A DNA stretch of 64,000 nt from Phycicoccus sp. Soil802 (GTDB lineage: Bacteria > Actinomycetota > Actinomycetes > Actinomycetales > Dermatophilaceae): the NCBI RefSeq assembly GCF_001429605.1, contig NZ_LMSS01000002.1, positions 1-64,000 on the forward strand, in the 5' to 3' direction. Shown here piece after piece: positions 26,035 to 34,521 of the stretch. Both the position numbers and the translations under genes were made by a program. The notes below the pieces were generated by a model. The model saw nothing but the letters and a program-made list of their open reading frames with translations. It had not been told where the DNA came from and ran no database searches. Position 1 is the first letter of the stretch; every line of letters starts with the position of its first letter.

Positions 26035-26621
26035 CCGACCCCACCACCCGCCTCGCGGAGTTCGCGCCCAGCCCGTCCCACCTCCGCCCGCCGGTGCTCC
26101 CCCCGAGCGACGTGTCCTACGTCGTGGAGGACACCGTGATCGGCCGAATGCTGCTGGCCCGCAACGACTCTGGCGCGATGGTCGCCTCCGCGTTCGTGCC
26201 CACGGCGGAGGACGAGGAGCACGTGCTCACCCGCCTGAGCGAGCGCATCTCGCCCCGCGTCCTGCGGCAGCCGCGCGATCTCGACGAGGCCCGCACCGAG
26301 CTCGAGTCGTTCCTCGCCGGCCGCACCCGGGCGTTCTCGCTGCGCACCGACCTGGCCCTCGCCTCCGACTTCCAGCGGTCGGTGCTCCCCCGCCTCGCGG
26401 CGACCGTCGGCTACGGCGACCGCGCCACCTACGGCGAGCTCGCCGCCCGCGTCGACCGACCGAAGGCCGCGCGCGCGGTCGGGGCCGCGCTGGGCGCGAA
26501 CCCGTTGTGCGTCGTGCTGCCCTGTCACCGGATCGTGGCGTCCAATGGCGCGCTCACCGGGTATGCCGGAGGGCTGGCCGCCAAGCGCTACCTGCTCGAG
26601 CTCGAGGCCGGGGTTAAATGA
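26031..26621 (+). CDS. ogt: Methylated-DNA--protein-cysteine methyltransferase
   Basis: A 196-residue suicide DNA-repair protein that moves the alkyl group from O6-methylguanine to its own cysteine. The active site PCHR is at 164-167 (Cys165), preceded by the DNA-binding helix with GYGDRATYGELAARV and the Arg finger region RAVGAALGANP. The N-terminal ribonuclease-like domain is present. It is coupled to the ECF sigma gene by a 4-bp overlap and followed after 4 bp by the deaminase gene. Confidence 0.94.
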   Translation: MTDPTTRLAEFAPSPSHLRPPVLPPSDVSYVVEDTVIGRMLLARNDSGAMVASAFVPTAEDEEHVLTRLSERISPRVLRQPRDLDEARTELESFLAGRTRAFSLRTDLALASDFQRSVLPRLAATVGYGDRATYGELAARVDRPKAARAVGAALGANPLCVVLPCHRIVASNGALTGYAGGLAAKRYLLELEAGVK

Positions 26622-26625
26622 CTCC

Positions 26626-27117
26626 ATGGCTCTCTCCGACGTCGACCTGACCCACCTGCGCCGGTGCGTGGACCTGGCCCGCGGAGGCCTCGACGCCGGT
26701 GACGAACCGTTCGGCTCGGTGCTGGTCGACGGCGCCGGGCAGGTCCGCTTCGCCGACCGCAACCGGGTGCAGGACGGTGACCAGACCCGGCACCCGGAGT
26801 TCGAGGCGGCCAAGTGGGCCGCCCTGAACCTGCCGGCCGACGAGCGGGGCGCGTGCACCGTCTACACCTCCGGCGAGCACTGTGCGATGTGCTCCGCCGC
26901 GCACGCGTGGGTCGGCCTGGGCCGCATCGTGTATGCCGTGTCGACCGACCAGCTCGTCGGCTGGCTCCGCGCGTGGGGCGTGCCGCCGGGACCGGTGAAC
27001 CCCCTTCCCGTCCAGGCCGTCGCGCCGGGACTGCCCGTGGACGGGCCGGCACCCGAGCTCGAGCAGGAGGTGCGGGAGCTGCACCGGCGACTGCACGGCA
27101 TACCGGAGGGGCGGTAG
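26626..27117 (+). CDS. Nucleoside/base deaminase of the CDA fold
   Basis: A 163-residue zinc deaminase. The motif HPE (56-58, with Glu58 as proton shuttle) replaces the usual HAE, and the second motif CAMC (86-89) provides two zinc ligands. It resembles guanine deaminase/TadA-like proteins, but the substrate is not certain. The stop region carries one copy of the dispersed octamer (27095-27102) in the frame GGC-ATA-CCG. It is the third gene of the sigma-ogt operon. Confidence 0.83.
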   Translation: MALSDVDLTHLRRCVDLARGGLDAGDEPFGSVLVDGAGQVRFADRNRVQDGDQTRHPEFEAAKWAALNLPADERGACTVYTSGEHCAMCSAAHAWVGLGRIVYAVSTDQLVGWLRAWGVPPGPVNPLPVQAVAPGLPVDGPAPELEQEVRELHRRLHGIPEGR

Positions 27118-27199
27118 CCGCCCGTCGCAGGGTCGCGCGCGGGCCGGCCGGTGGTGGCGCGGAACTGTGTTAGACAGGGCAGAAACCAAGGAGCCCTCG

Positions 27200-28345
27200 A
27201 TGGACCAGCTCAGCGTCGGACTCGTCGGCACCTCGCGCAAGGAGAACGAGCGTCGGCTGCCGATCCACCCGCTCCACTTCGGCCGGATCGGGGCGGACCT
27301 GCGCCCGCGGATCTTCCTCGAGGAGGGCTACGGCCGGCAGTTCGGGGTCAGCGATGCCGAGCTGGCGCCCCAGGTCGGCGGCATCCTGACGCGGGCCGAG
27401 CTGGTCGCGCGGTGCGACGTCGTCACGATGCCCAAGCCGACCCCTGCCGACGTCGCGGAGCTGCGGGACGGCCAGGTCCTGTGGGGCTGGCCGCACTGTG
27501 TCCAGGACGGTGCGATCACCCAGCTCGCGATCGACAAGCGGCTGACGATGATCGCCTTCGAGGCGATGAACCTCTGGGGCAGCGACGGCTCCTTCAAGCT
27601 GCACGTGCTGCACAAGAACAACGAGATCGCCGGCTACGCCTCGGTGCTGCACGCGCTGGCGCTGGTGGGCTCCACGGGTGACTACGGCCGCCGACTCAGC
27701 GCGGCCGTGATCGGCTTCGGGGCCACCGCCCGGGGCGCCGTGACCGCCTTGAGCGCGTTGGGGGTCAACCAGGTCGACATCCTCACCCAGCGTGACACCA
27801 CTGCTGTCGCGTCGCCGATCCACTCGGCCCGGATCGTGCAGTTCGACCGGGGCGAGGCGGACGTGCGGCCGCTGGAGGTCTTCCTCGAAGAGGGCAACGA
27901 GACGATGCCCGGTTTCCTCGCGTCGCACGACATCATCGTCAACTGCGTGCTCCAGGACCCACTGCGGCCGATGATGTTCCTCGAGGACGAGGACCTGCCC
28001 GCCCTGGCCCCGGGGACCTTGGTCATCGACGTGTCCTGCGACGAGGGCATGGGGTTTGCCTGGGCCCGGCCGACGACGTTCGAGGCGCCGATGTTCGTCG
28101 TCGGGGACAACGTGCAGTACTACGGCGTCGACCACAGCCCGTCCTACCTCTGGAACTCCGCCACGTGGGAGATCAGTGAATCGCTGCTCCCGCACCTGGC
28201 CACGGTGATGGGAGGACCCGAGTCCTGGGCGGCTGACGACACGGTCCGCCGGGCGATCGAGATCCAGGACGGGATGGTCCGCAACGAGGACATCCTGGCC
28301 TTCCAGTCGCGCGAGCCGGAGTACCCCTACGCCGTCAGGGCCTAG
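27200..28345 (+). CDS. AlaDH/PNT-fold dehydrogenase, N5-(carboxyethyl)ornithine synthase-like
   Basis: A 381-residue NAD(P)-dependent enzyme of the alanine dehydrogenase/transhydrogenase fold. The N-terminal block VGTSRKENERRLPIHP matches the CeoS-like branch, in which ornithine or lysine is reductively joined to pyruvate; saccharopine dehydrogenase relatives are an alternative. The Rossmann motif is in AVIGFGATARGAVTAL. ATG 27200 has AAGGAG; a TTAGACA box at about 27170 may be its -10. Its stop and the stop of the convergent DUF421 gene share the palindrome CTAG at 28342-28345. Confidence 0.78.
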   Translation: MDQLSVGLVGTSRKENERRLPIHPLHFGRIGADLRPRIFLEEGYGRQFGVSDAELAPQVGGILTRAELVARCDVVTMPKPTPADVAELRDGQVLWGWPHCVQDGAITQLAIDKRLTMIAFEAMNLWGSDGSFKLHVLHKNNEIAGYASVLHALALVGSTGDYGRRLSAAVIGFGATARGAVTALSALGVNQVDILTQRDTTAVASPIHSARIVQFDRGEADVRPLEVFLEEGNETMPGFLASHDIIVNCVLQDPLRPMMFLEDEDLPALAPGTLVIDVSCDEGMGFAWARPTTFEAPMFVVGDNVQYYGVDHSPSYLWNSATWEISESLLPHLATVMGGPESWAADDTVRRAIEIQDGMVRNEDILAFQSREPEYPYAVRA

Positions 28346-28947
28346 CCACGGGCGGGGCCGCTGCCCTGCGCCTCGAGGCGCGCGGTGAGGGCCTCGACCG
28401 CACGACGCAGGTCGCCGATCGTGGCGGTGCGGGCGTCGGGCTGGAGCTCGACCGTGACCGAGCCACCGGGCTCGACGGCCACCCGGCGCACCTGGCTCAG
28501 CGAGTCGGCGCCCTGGGCCTGGATGGCGTTGTCGAGCTCCTCCGGCGTCATCCCGAGGTGCAGCAGCGCGCGGTCGTCGAGGAGCCCGTCCGTGACCACC
28601 ACGGTGGGACGACCGTCGAGCAGCCAGGCGAGCCACGGGATGCGCAGGGTCAGGCGGTCCAGGCCGGCGTTGACGAGGACGAGCACCGCAGCGCCGAGCA
28701 GCCCGCCGACCAGCGAGTTGTCCTCACCGATGATGGCGTTCTGGACCACGTTGGACAGCAGCAGCACCACGACGAGGTCCTGCGAGTTCATCTGTCCCAT
28801 CAGGCGTTTGCCTGCGATCCGGATGACGATCAGGATCCCGAGGTAGACCGCGACCGTGCGGATGACCTTCTCGGCCGGGGGCATCGGCAGGTGGAGGAGG
28901 TCGTCGACGACCCCCTGCTGTGCCGCGGCGACGACGTGCTGGACCAT
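28342..28947 (-). CDS. DUF421 (YetF-type) membrane protein
   Basis: A 201-residue protein with three N-terminal membrane helices (about 25-105) and a cytosolic C-terminal DUF421 domain. The conserved GKRLMGQMNSQDLVVV segment after the first helix is typical of the YetF group. Function is unknown. The ribosome site GAGGAG lies within the first unit of a tandem repeat upstream of the gene. Confidence 0.85.
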   Translation of the reverse strand: MVQHVVAAAQQGVVDDLLHLPMPPAEKVIRTVAVYLGILIVIRIAGKRLMGQMNSQDLVVVLLLSNVVQNAIIGEDNSLVGGLLGAAVLVLVNAGLDRLTLRIPWLAWLLDGRPTVVVTDGLLDDRALLHLGMTPEELDNAIQAQGADSLSQVRRVAVEPGGSVTVELQPDARTATIGDLRRAVEALTARLEAQGSGPARG

Positions 28948-28953
28948 GGCTGG

Positions 28954-29016
28954 CTCCTCGGGCTGATGGCTTCCCGGGCAGGTGGCTGCTCGGGCTGGTG
29001 GCCGCTCGGGTGGTGG
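28954..29016. repeat. 16-bp tandem repeat array between DUF421 and aldo-keto reductase genes
   Basis: Four successive units of the form CTGCTCGGGCTGGTGG occur at 28954-28969, 28970-28985, 28986-29001 and 29002-29016 (the last one base short), with a partial fifth unit running into the reductase stop. The array fills the whole gap between the reductase stop and the DUF421 start and includes the DUF421 ribosome site, so copy-number change would alter the spacing of the two genes. Confidence 0.75.
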
Positions 29017-30087
29017 CTACTCGCGCCCGGAGGAGATCCAGGCCGGGTCCTTGCTCAGGTTGCGGTCGCCCTCGGCGAGCGCCGCGGCCGCGTCGAGCCG
29101 GGCCAGGTGGTCGGCGCCGAGCCGGACGTCGAGGGCACCGAGGTTCTCGTCGACGCGCTCCGCTCGGCGGGTGCCGGGGATCGGGACGACGGGTAGGCCG
29201 AGCCGCTCGCCCTGGGCGTAGAGCCAGGCCAGCGCCACCTGCGCGGGGGTGGCCCCGACCTCGGTGGCCACCTCGGTCACGACCTGCACGACCCGCTGGT
29301 TGGCGTCGAAGCCGGCGTCGAACCTCGGGTGGCCCTTGAGCATCGACCCGGCGACGGCCTCCTTGGTCATCGCACCGGTGAGGAACCCCCGGCCCAGCGG
29401 CGAGTACGGCACGAACCCGGCGCCCACCTCGACGGCGGCCGGGACGACCTGCGCCTCGACGTCCCGCGACCAGATGCTCCACTCGCTCTGCACCGCGCTG
29501 ATCGCGTGCACCGCGGCCGCCGCGCGCAGCTCGGTCGCCGTGACCTCGGAGAGGCCGAGGTGTCGCACCTTGCCCGCTGCGACGAGCTCGGCCATCGCCC
29601 CGACCGTCTCCTCGATCGGCACGCTGACGTCGCGGCGGTGCAGGTAGTACAGGTCGATGACGTCGGTGCCGAGCCGCCGCAGCGACGCCTCGGCCGCACT
29701 GCGCACGTAGGCCGCGTCGCCCCGGACCCCGGTCGCGCCGGGCCCCTGGTTGGGGACACCGGTGATGCCGAACTTCGTGGCGAGCTGCACCTCGTCGCGG
29801 CGGTCGCGCAGCAGCTGGGCCACCAGCTCCTCGTTGGTGCCGGCCGGGCCCTCGACGCCTTCGCGGGGCTGGCCGTAGACGTCGGCGGTGTCGATGAAGG
29901 TGACTCCGGCATCCACCGCGTGGTGCAGGGTGCGCAGCCCCTCGGCGGGGTCGGTCTCGCCGTACACGTGGGTGATCGCCATCCCGCCGAACCCGAGTCG
30001 GCTGACCTCGAGCCCGTGCCCGAGGTCGACCCGTCGCGCTCCGCCGGTGGCACCCACGTCCTGGCCACCCACGACCTGGCCGCTCAC
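29017..30087 (-). CDS. Aldo/keto reductase
   Basis: A 356-residue NADPH-dependent (alpha/beta)8 reductase. The catalytic tetrad is visible: Asp66 (FIDTAD), Tyr71 (DVYG), Lys105 (LATKFG) and His150 (YYLHR). The C-terminal cofactor-binding block VVPIPGTRRAERVDEN is intact. The GTG start at 30087 overlaps the stop of the DHFR-like gene by 4 bp, so both are co-translated. Substrate unknown. Confidence 0.9.
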   Translation of the reverse strand: MSGQVVGGQDVGATGGARRVDLGHGLEVSRLGFGGMAITHVYGETDPAEGLRTLHHAVDAGVTFIDTADVYGQPREGVEGPAGTNEELVAQLLRDRRDEVQLATKFGITGVPNQGPGATGVRGDAAYVRSAAEASLRRLGTDVIDLYYLHRRDVSVPIEETVGAMAELVAAGKVRHLGLSEVTATELRAAAAVHAISAVQSEWSIWSRDVEAQVVPAAVEVGAGFVPYSPLGRGFLTGAMTKEAVAGSMLKGHPRFDAGFDANQRVVQVVTEVATEVGATPAQVALAWLYAQGERLGLPVVPIPGTRRAERVDENLGALDVRLGADHLARLDAAAALAEGDRNLSKDPAWISSGRE

Positions 30088-30653
30088 GCCTGGTCCTGGG
30101 AGGCTGCGGCTGCGGGGCCGTAGGACAGGTGGACCACACCGTTGGCGTAGACGTCGCTGTCCAGGAGGGCGAGCCTGGTCGGGCTGCTGCCCTCGGTGAA
30201 CAGCCGCTCCCCCGCGCCGAGCGCGATCGGGTAGACGAACAGGTGCAGCTCGTCGACCAGCCCGTCGGCGAGCAGCCCGCGCACGAGCTGGCCGCTGCCC
30301 GAGACGTAGATGGTGCCGTCGGTGTCGTCCTTCAGCCGTCGGATGGCGTCGGCGTCGTAGCCGCCGAGTCGTTCGCTCGGGCCCCACTCCTCGGTCGGCG
30401 CCCCCTTCCCCACGACGTACTTGGTGGTCTCGTTGAAGAACGGTGCACCCGGGTCCTGCTCCACCGTGCGGTCCCGCCAGGCGGGAGCGAACATGTCGAA
30501 CGTCGTGCGCCCCAGCAGGATCGCGGTGGCACCACCGGTGACGCCGGCGAGGGTCTCCCCCATCGCCGGGTCGAAACCGAACTCGAAGGTCCAGCTCGGC
30601 GACTCGAAGACGCCGTCGAGGGAGATGAACTCGTGGACTGCGATCTGACCCAT
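30084..30653 (-). CDS. Dihydrofolate reductase-fold (RibD C-terminal) protein
   Basis: A 189-residue protein of the RibD-C/DHFR-like superfamily: EFISLDGVFESP at the start, GRTTFDMFAPAW, and a late block YVSGSGQLVRGLLADGLVDELHLFVYP. These are NADPH-binding reductases of mostly unknown substrate, usually linked to stress or sigma-factor operons rather than to folate. A relative lies at 33534-34082. Confidence 0.87.
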   Translation of the reverse strand: MGQIAVHEFISLDGVFESPSWTFEFGFDPAMGETLAGVTGGATAILLGRTTFDMFAPAWRDRTVEQDPGAPFFNETTKYVVGKGAPTEEWGPSERLGGYDADAIRRLKDDTDGTIYVSGSGQLVRGLLADGLVDELHLFVYPIALGAGERLFTEGSSPTRLALLDSDVYANGVVHLSYGPAAAASQDQA

Positions 30654-30674
30654 GGAGCCGACCCTGCCACGCCG

Positions 30675-33269
30675 TCAGGAGGTCGTCACCTCCAGGGTGT
30701 GCGTTCCTGCCTTGGTCGGGACGGTCACCTCGAGGCCGCGGTTGGTCGTGCGGCTGGTCCAGCTGGACAGCACCTGACCGTCGAGCACGACCCGCGTCAC
30801 GGTGCTGCCGCGCGGGACGGTGTGCCCGATCCAGACCTTGTCGGCGCCCACGGCCGAGCCGACCGTGACCGTCGTCGTGTAGCGCGACCCGGCCACGGAG
30901 GCCGACACGTCGGCGAAGCCACCGCCGAGCCGGATGTGCGCACCGGAGACCGACGGCTGACCGGCCGGCACCTGCGGGACCACGACCAGCTGGCCGTTGC
31001 CGAGGTCGGGCTGCAGGCCGAGCCACTGGTGCACCACCGCCCACGCGGTGCCGTAGTTGCCCCAGGCCTGCATGAACATCGAGCGGCAGGTCCAGCAGCG
31101 GTCGATGTTCGCGCCCTGGTCCGGCGAGGGGAAGATCTCCGGCATGGCACCGGGCTGCTCGTCCGGCGTCCCGCCGGTGGCGGGCTCGGCGAACATCGGG
31201 TCGGCCAGCGCGTGGGTGTAGCGCTGCTGCTGTCCGGCGCCGAGCCGGCCGTAGTTGCCCTCACCGATCGACTGGATCGACGTGGTCAGGCCGAAGACGA
31301 CCTTCTCGCCCTGGCCGGTCGCGCCACCGCCACACCCGGTGTGGAAGAGGCCGGTGGACAGCGGCGCGGTCCCGCTGTAGCAGGGGTCCTCACGACCGGC
31401 GAGCGCCGCCGTCCCGTGGGCGTACGGCGCGAGCCCGGGCGCGGTGCGGTCGTTGACCTGGAGCTCGGCCTCCATCGGGGTCTGTCCGATCCAGTGCTTC
31501 TGGAAGGACTGGACGTTGCCGGGATCGGCGAGCGAGTCGGCGTACTGGGACGCCGCGGCATACCACCACGCCGTGTCGAAGCGGTCGTGCACCTGGCGGG
31601 CCAGGGTGCTGGCCCAGGCGAAGGTGGTGCCGTCGTGCTTGGCCTTGGCCATGGTGGCCAGGTCGTAGAGCCCGCGGACGTAGTAGACGGTGTTGTCGAG
31701 CTTCTCGGTGCCCATCCCGCCGCGCTCGACGTTGCCGAGGCCCTCGGGGAAGCCGTCGTGGTCGGCGTCGAGGGTGCGCGTGACGTACCTGAGGTTGCGC
31801 ACCGAGAAGTCGTACAGCTCGTCGCGGAACCGGTCGTCCCCGGTCCAGCGCCACAGGAGCGCCACCGTGCTCGGGAACTTCACCGTCTCGTCGGTGTTGA
31901 AGTTGTAGGTCGTGGAGCCGTCCGGGTTGGTGCTGCGCGAGTCCTGGCCGTACCAGATCGAGCCGTCCGAGATGACCTCGTGGGTCACGACACCCGAGCG
32001 GTTGTTGAGGATGTCGGAGACGTCGCGCAGGGCCCGCAGGTGGTCCTTGATCGCCTCGAACTGCCCGACCGACACCGACGCGAACGCGGTGTACTCGGCA
32101 TCGGTCCCGAAGAGCCACGGGTAGTCGGGGAAGCCGGCCCCGATCCAGGTCGCCTTGGCAACCGTCCCCGACGGTGCCGGGAACTGCTTGCCCTGGTTGG
32201 TCCAGCGGATCTGCAGGTCGGTCGCCGTCTGGGTGAGGTCGGCGATGTTCTGCTTGCCCCACTGGACCGCCTCCTGCACCAGCGGGTCACCCGGCAGGGA
32301 CAGCTGGGTCAGCTGCGCGAGCGCCTGGCGCGAGGCCTTCTTGGCGGCCAGCGCGGCAGCCGGGTCGGCCAGCGCCTTGGCGAGCTCGTCGCGGGCGGAG
32401 GTCAGCCCCTGGTCGGAGCCGGCGACGGCGAGCCAGATGGTCTGCGAGCCACCCGCCGGCAGGTCGAGGCTGTAGGTCAGCCGGCCGCCGGTGCCCTTGC
32501 CGAAGGGTCCGTCGTCACAGGCCGAGGGCTTGGGGTCCGCCGGGGCGCCGGTCTCGGTGCCGGTGCAGCGGTGGCCGGCCTGGGGTCCGTAGAACTGGGT
32601 GCCGATCTGTCCCGTGGTCGGGGTGGCCGACGTCCCGACGACGGCGGCGTAGTGGTGGACCGGTGCCCCGGGCAGGGCGCCGTCGTCGGTGAAGACCAGG
32701 CTCTTGCCGTCGTAGGCCCCGGTGTCCGGGAGGTTGTCGCTCGCGTTGGGCGTCACCCCGCCGAAGCCCCACGGGTACTGGCCCATCAGCTCGGAGTGGG
32801 CGTCGACCGCGAGCGTGGCGGTCCGGGCGGCACCCGGGTTGGTCACGGTCAGGCCGAAGAGTGCGCCGCGGACGCCGTCAGGAACGAAGTCGGTCCGGGC
32901 GACCTTGAGGCCCGCGGTGTCGGGCAGGTCGTAGCGGCTGTAGCCCCACCCGCTCGTGAACGTGGTCGCCGGACCCACCCACTGGTCGTCGAGGCCGAAC
33001 CACACGCCGTCGACCAGCTTCAGCGGCGGGGTCCAGACCCCACCCATCTCACCGGTGATGTGCCAGCCGTTCGCGTAGAACCGACCGTCCTCGAACCCGA
33101 CCGAGTAGGCCCGGGTCCCCGCCGAGACCTCCCGCCGGTCGGCGAGCCGGGTGCTCACCGACAGCTCGTCGCCGGCCGCGGCGGCGGCTGCCGTGACGGG
33201 GAGCTGGGTCGCCATGACGGCCGCTCCGAGGATGAGCGCGGTGGCACCGGCAACGTGAGATCGAGACAT
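30675..33269 (-). CDS. Exported (alpha/alpha)6-barrel glycosidase
   Basis: An 864-residue secreted protein. A signal peptide (about 1-32, ending in an Ala run) is followed by a beta-sandwich-like N-domain (about 40-330) and a helical (alpha/alpha)6 domain (about 330-760) with WLFGTDAEYTAF, DHDGFPEG and LDNTVYYVRGLYDLA, which resemble glycogen-debranching, trehalase and GH63/GH15-type enzymes. The last 120 residues form another beta domain. The exact GH family was not settled. ATG 33269 is preceded by GGAGGACGACG. Other in-frame sequence upstream is noise because it has no signal peptide and runs across the convergent genes. Confidence 0.8.
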   Translation of the reverse strand: MSRSHVAGATALILGAAVMATQLPVTAAAAAAGDELSVSTRLADRREVSAGTRAYSVGFEDGRFYANGWHITGEMGGVWTPPLKLVDGVWFGLDDQWVGPATTFTSGWGYSRYDLPDTAGLKVARTDFVPDGVRGALFGLTVTNPGAARTATLAVDAHSELMGQYPWGFGGVTPNASDNLPDTGAYDGKSLVFTDDGALPGAPVHHYAAVVGTSATPTTGQIGTQFYGPQAGHRCTGTETGAPADPKPSACDDGPFGKGTGGRLTYSLDLPAGGSQTIWLAVAGSDQGLTSARDELAKALADPAAALAAKKASRQALAQLTQLSLPGDPLVQEAVQWGKQNIADLTQTATDLQIRWTNQGKQFPAPSGTVAKATWIGAGFPDYPWLFGTDAEYTAFASVSVGQFEAIKDHLRALRDVSDILNNRSGVVTHEVISDGSIWYGQDSRSTNPDGSTTYNFNTDETVKFPSTVALLWRWTGDDRFRDELYDFSVRNLRYVTRTLDADHDGFPEGLGNVERGGMGTEKLDNTVYYVRGLYDLATMAKAKHDGTTFAWASTLARQVHDRFDTAWWYAAASQYADSLADPGNVQSFQKHWIGQTPMEAELQVNDRTAPGLAPYAHGTAALAGREDPCYSGTAPLSTGLFHTGCGGGATGQGEKVVFGLTTSIQSIGEGNYGRLGAGQQQRYTHALADPMFAEPATGGTPDEQPGAMPEIFPSPDQGANIDRCWTCRSMFMQAWGNYGTAWAVVHQWLGLQPDLGNGQLVVVPQVPAGQPSVSGAHIRLGGGFADVSASVAGSRYTTTVTVGSAVGADKVWIGHTVPRGSTVTRVVLDGQVLSSWTSRTTNRGLEVTVPTKAGTHTLEVTTS

Positions 33270-33332
33270 CGTCGTCCTCCGACCGGGAAGGGGCAGCGAC
33301 GTCGGGCGGCGTCGCCTGGGTGGTCGGGACCG

Positions 33333-33419
33333 TTCGTCCGCGGGTTCACGGACGAATTGTCCGGACCTTCGGACGTTACACCCGCCCCGCCGGTATGCCG
33401 CGTGGAAAATTCTCGAGAA
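33333..33419. promoter_or_regulatory. Divergent promoter region with three dyads
   Basis: The 264-bp gap between the glycosidase and the DHFR-like gene holds TTCGTCCG (33333-33340) paired with CGGACGAA (33349-33356), the overlapping dyad CGGAC-GAATT-GTCCG (33349-33363), one octamer copy (33393-33400), and a perfect 10-bp palindrome TTCTCGAGAA (33410-33419) inside a longer imperfect dyad. The last has the central CG of LacI-type operators and could control the glycosidase gene. No regulator gene is adjacent. The rest of the gap shows nothing further. Confidence 0.4.
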
Positions 33420-33533
33420 ATCTTCCGGAGGCTGTCGAAACCGCGGTGCGCCGTTCGGCGAAGGGGGTGAAGGCACCGAGAGGCGGTGCCGCCGGGACGG
33501 TCGGGAGACCACCCACTCACCGAGGAGCACACC

Positions 33534-34082
33534 ATGGGATCCATCAAGGCAAGCCTGTTCATCTCCCTCGACGGCGTCATCGAGTCGCCGGAGAGCTGGC
33601 ACTTCCCCTACTTCAACGACGAGATGGGCGCCGTGGTCGGTGCCCAGATGGCGGCTGCGGACGCGACCCTGCTGGGCCGCACCACCTACGACGCGTTCGC
33701 CGGCTACTGGCCGGGCGCCGACCCGGCCGACCCGTTCACCGCGGCGATGAACGGGGCCCGCAAGTACGTCGTGTCCTCGACCCTCACCGAGGCCACCTGG
33801 GAGAACTCCACCGTCGTGAGCGGCGACGTGGCCGCCGAGCTCACCGCGCTCAAGCAGGACACCGACCTCGGCACCACCGGCAGCGCGACGCTCGTGCGGT
33901 GGCTGCTCGAGCAGGGGCTGGTCGACGAGCTGCACCTGCTGGTGCACCCCATCGTCGTCGGACACGGGAAGAAGCTCTTCGAGGACGGCGCGACCGTCCC
34001 GCTGCAGCTGGTCTCGTCGCAGACCTTCGAGACCGGGGTGGTCTACCTCGTCTACGGCCCGGCTGCCGCAGCCGAGGCCTGA
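33534..34082 (+). CDS. Dihydrofolate reductase-fold (RibD C-terminal) protein
   Basis: A 182-residue RibD-C/DHFR-like protein: ASLFISLDGVIESPESW at the N-terminus, LLGRTTYDAFAGYW, and GSATLVRWLLEQGLVDELHL near the end. ATG 33534 follows GAGGAG. It precedes the DGPF and ECF42 sigma genes on the same strand and is probably part of that set; reductases of this fold and DGPF proteins often accompany ECF42 sigma factors. Confidence 0.88.
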   Translation: MGSIKASLFISLDGVIESPESWHFPYFNDEMGAVVGAQMAAADATLLGRTTYDAFAGYWPGADPADPFTAAMNGARKYVVSSTLTEATWENSTVVSGDVAAELTALKQDTDLGTTGSATLVRWLLEQGLVDELHLLVHPIVVGHGKKLFEDGATVPLQLVSSQTFETGVVYLVYGPAAAAEA

Positions 34083-34121
34083 GGAAGAATGCGACGGAAG
34101 ACCGACCGAGGAGGCACGACC

Positions 34122-34496
34122 GTGCGCTACATGGTGATGCACTACCAGACCCAGGCGATGGAGGACGGCATCCCGCCGACCGCGCAGGAGCAGGCCGCCA
34201 TCGGGGAGTACATGAAGGAGGCGGCGATGTCCGGCGTCCTGCTCTCCGGCGAAGGAGTCGCCTCGAGCGCCAAGGGCGCCCGCATCGAGGTGCAGGACGG
34301 CGCGACCCGGGTGATCGACGGGCCGTTCGCCGAGGCCAAGGAGCTGATCGCCGGCTTCGCGATCCTCGACGTGGGCTCGCTGGACGAGGCGATCGAGCAC
34401 GCGCGACGGTTCGCGCTGCTCGTGGGCAGCGACCGGGTGGACGTCCGCAAGGTCATCGAGGTGGAGGACCTCGTCCTCCCCGAGCAGCAGCGCTGA
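34122..34496 (+). CDS. YCII/DGPF-domain protein
   Basis: A 124-residue protein with the YCII-related ferredoxin-like fold and the signature DGPF at 66-69 (VIDGPFAEAKE). DGPF proteins are the hallmark neighbours of ECF42 sigma factors; their biochemical role is not known. GTG 34122 is preceded by GAGGAGG, and an upstream in-frame ATG at 34089 lacks a ribosome site. Confidence 0.88.
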   Translation: MRYMVMHYQTQAMEDGIPPTAQEQAAIGEYMKEAAMSGVLLSGEGVASSAKGARIEVQDGATRVIDGPFAEAKELIAGFAILDVGSLDEAIEHARRFALLVGSDRVDVRKVIEVEDLVLPEQQR

Positions 34497-34521
34497 CCGC
34501 GCCGACACCGGGGACGAGGCG

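Noticed and set aside
30129-33470. Very long open frame on the plus strand opposite the glycosidase gene
   Set aside because: Its translation is low-complexity, rich in Arg, Gly, Val and Asp, as expected for the antisense of a GC-rich gene; the minus-strand frame has a signal peptide, domain motifs and a proper ribosome site.
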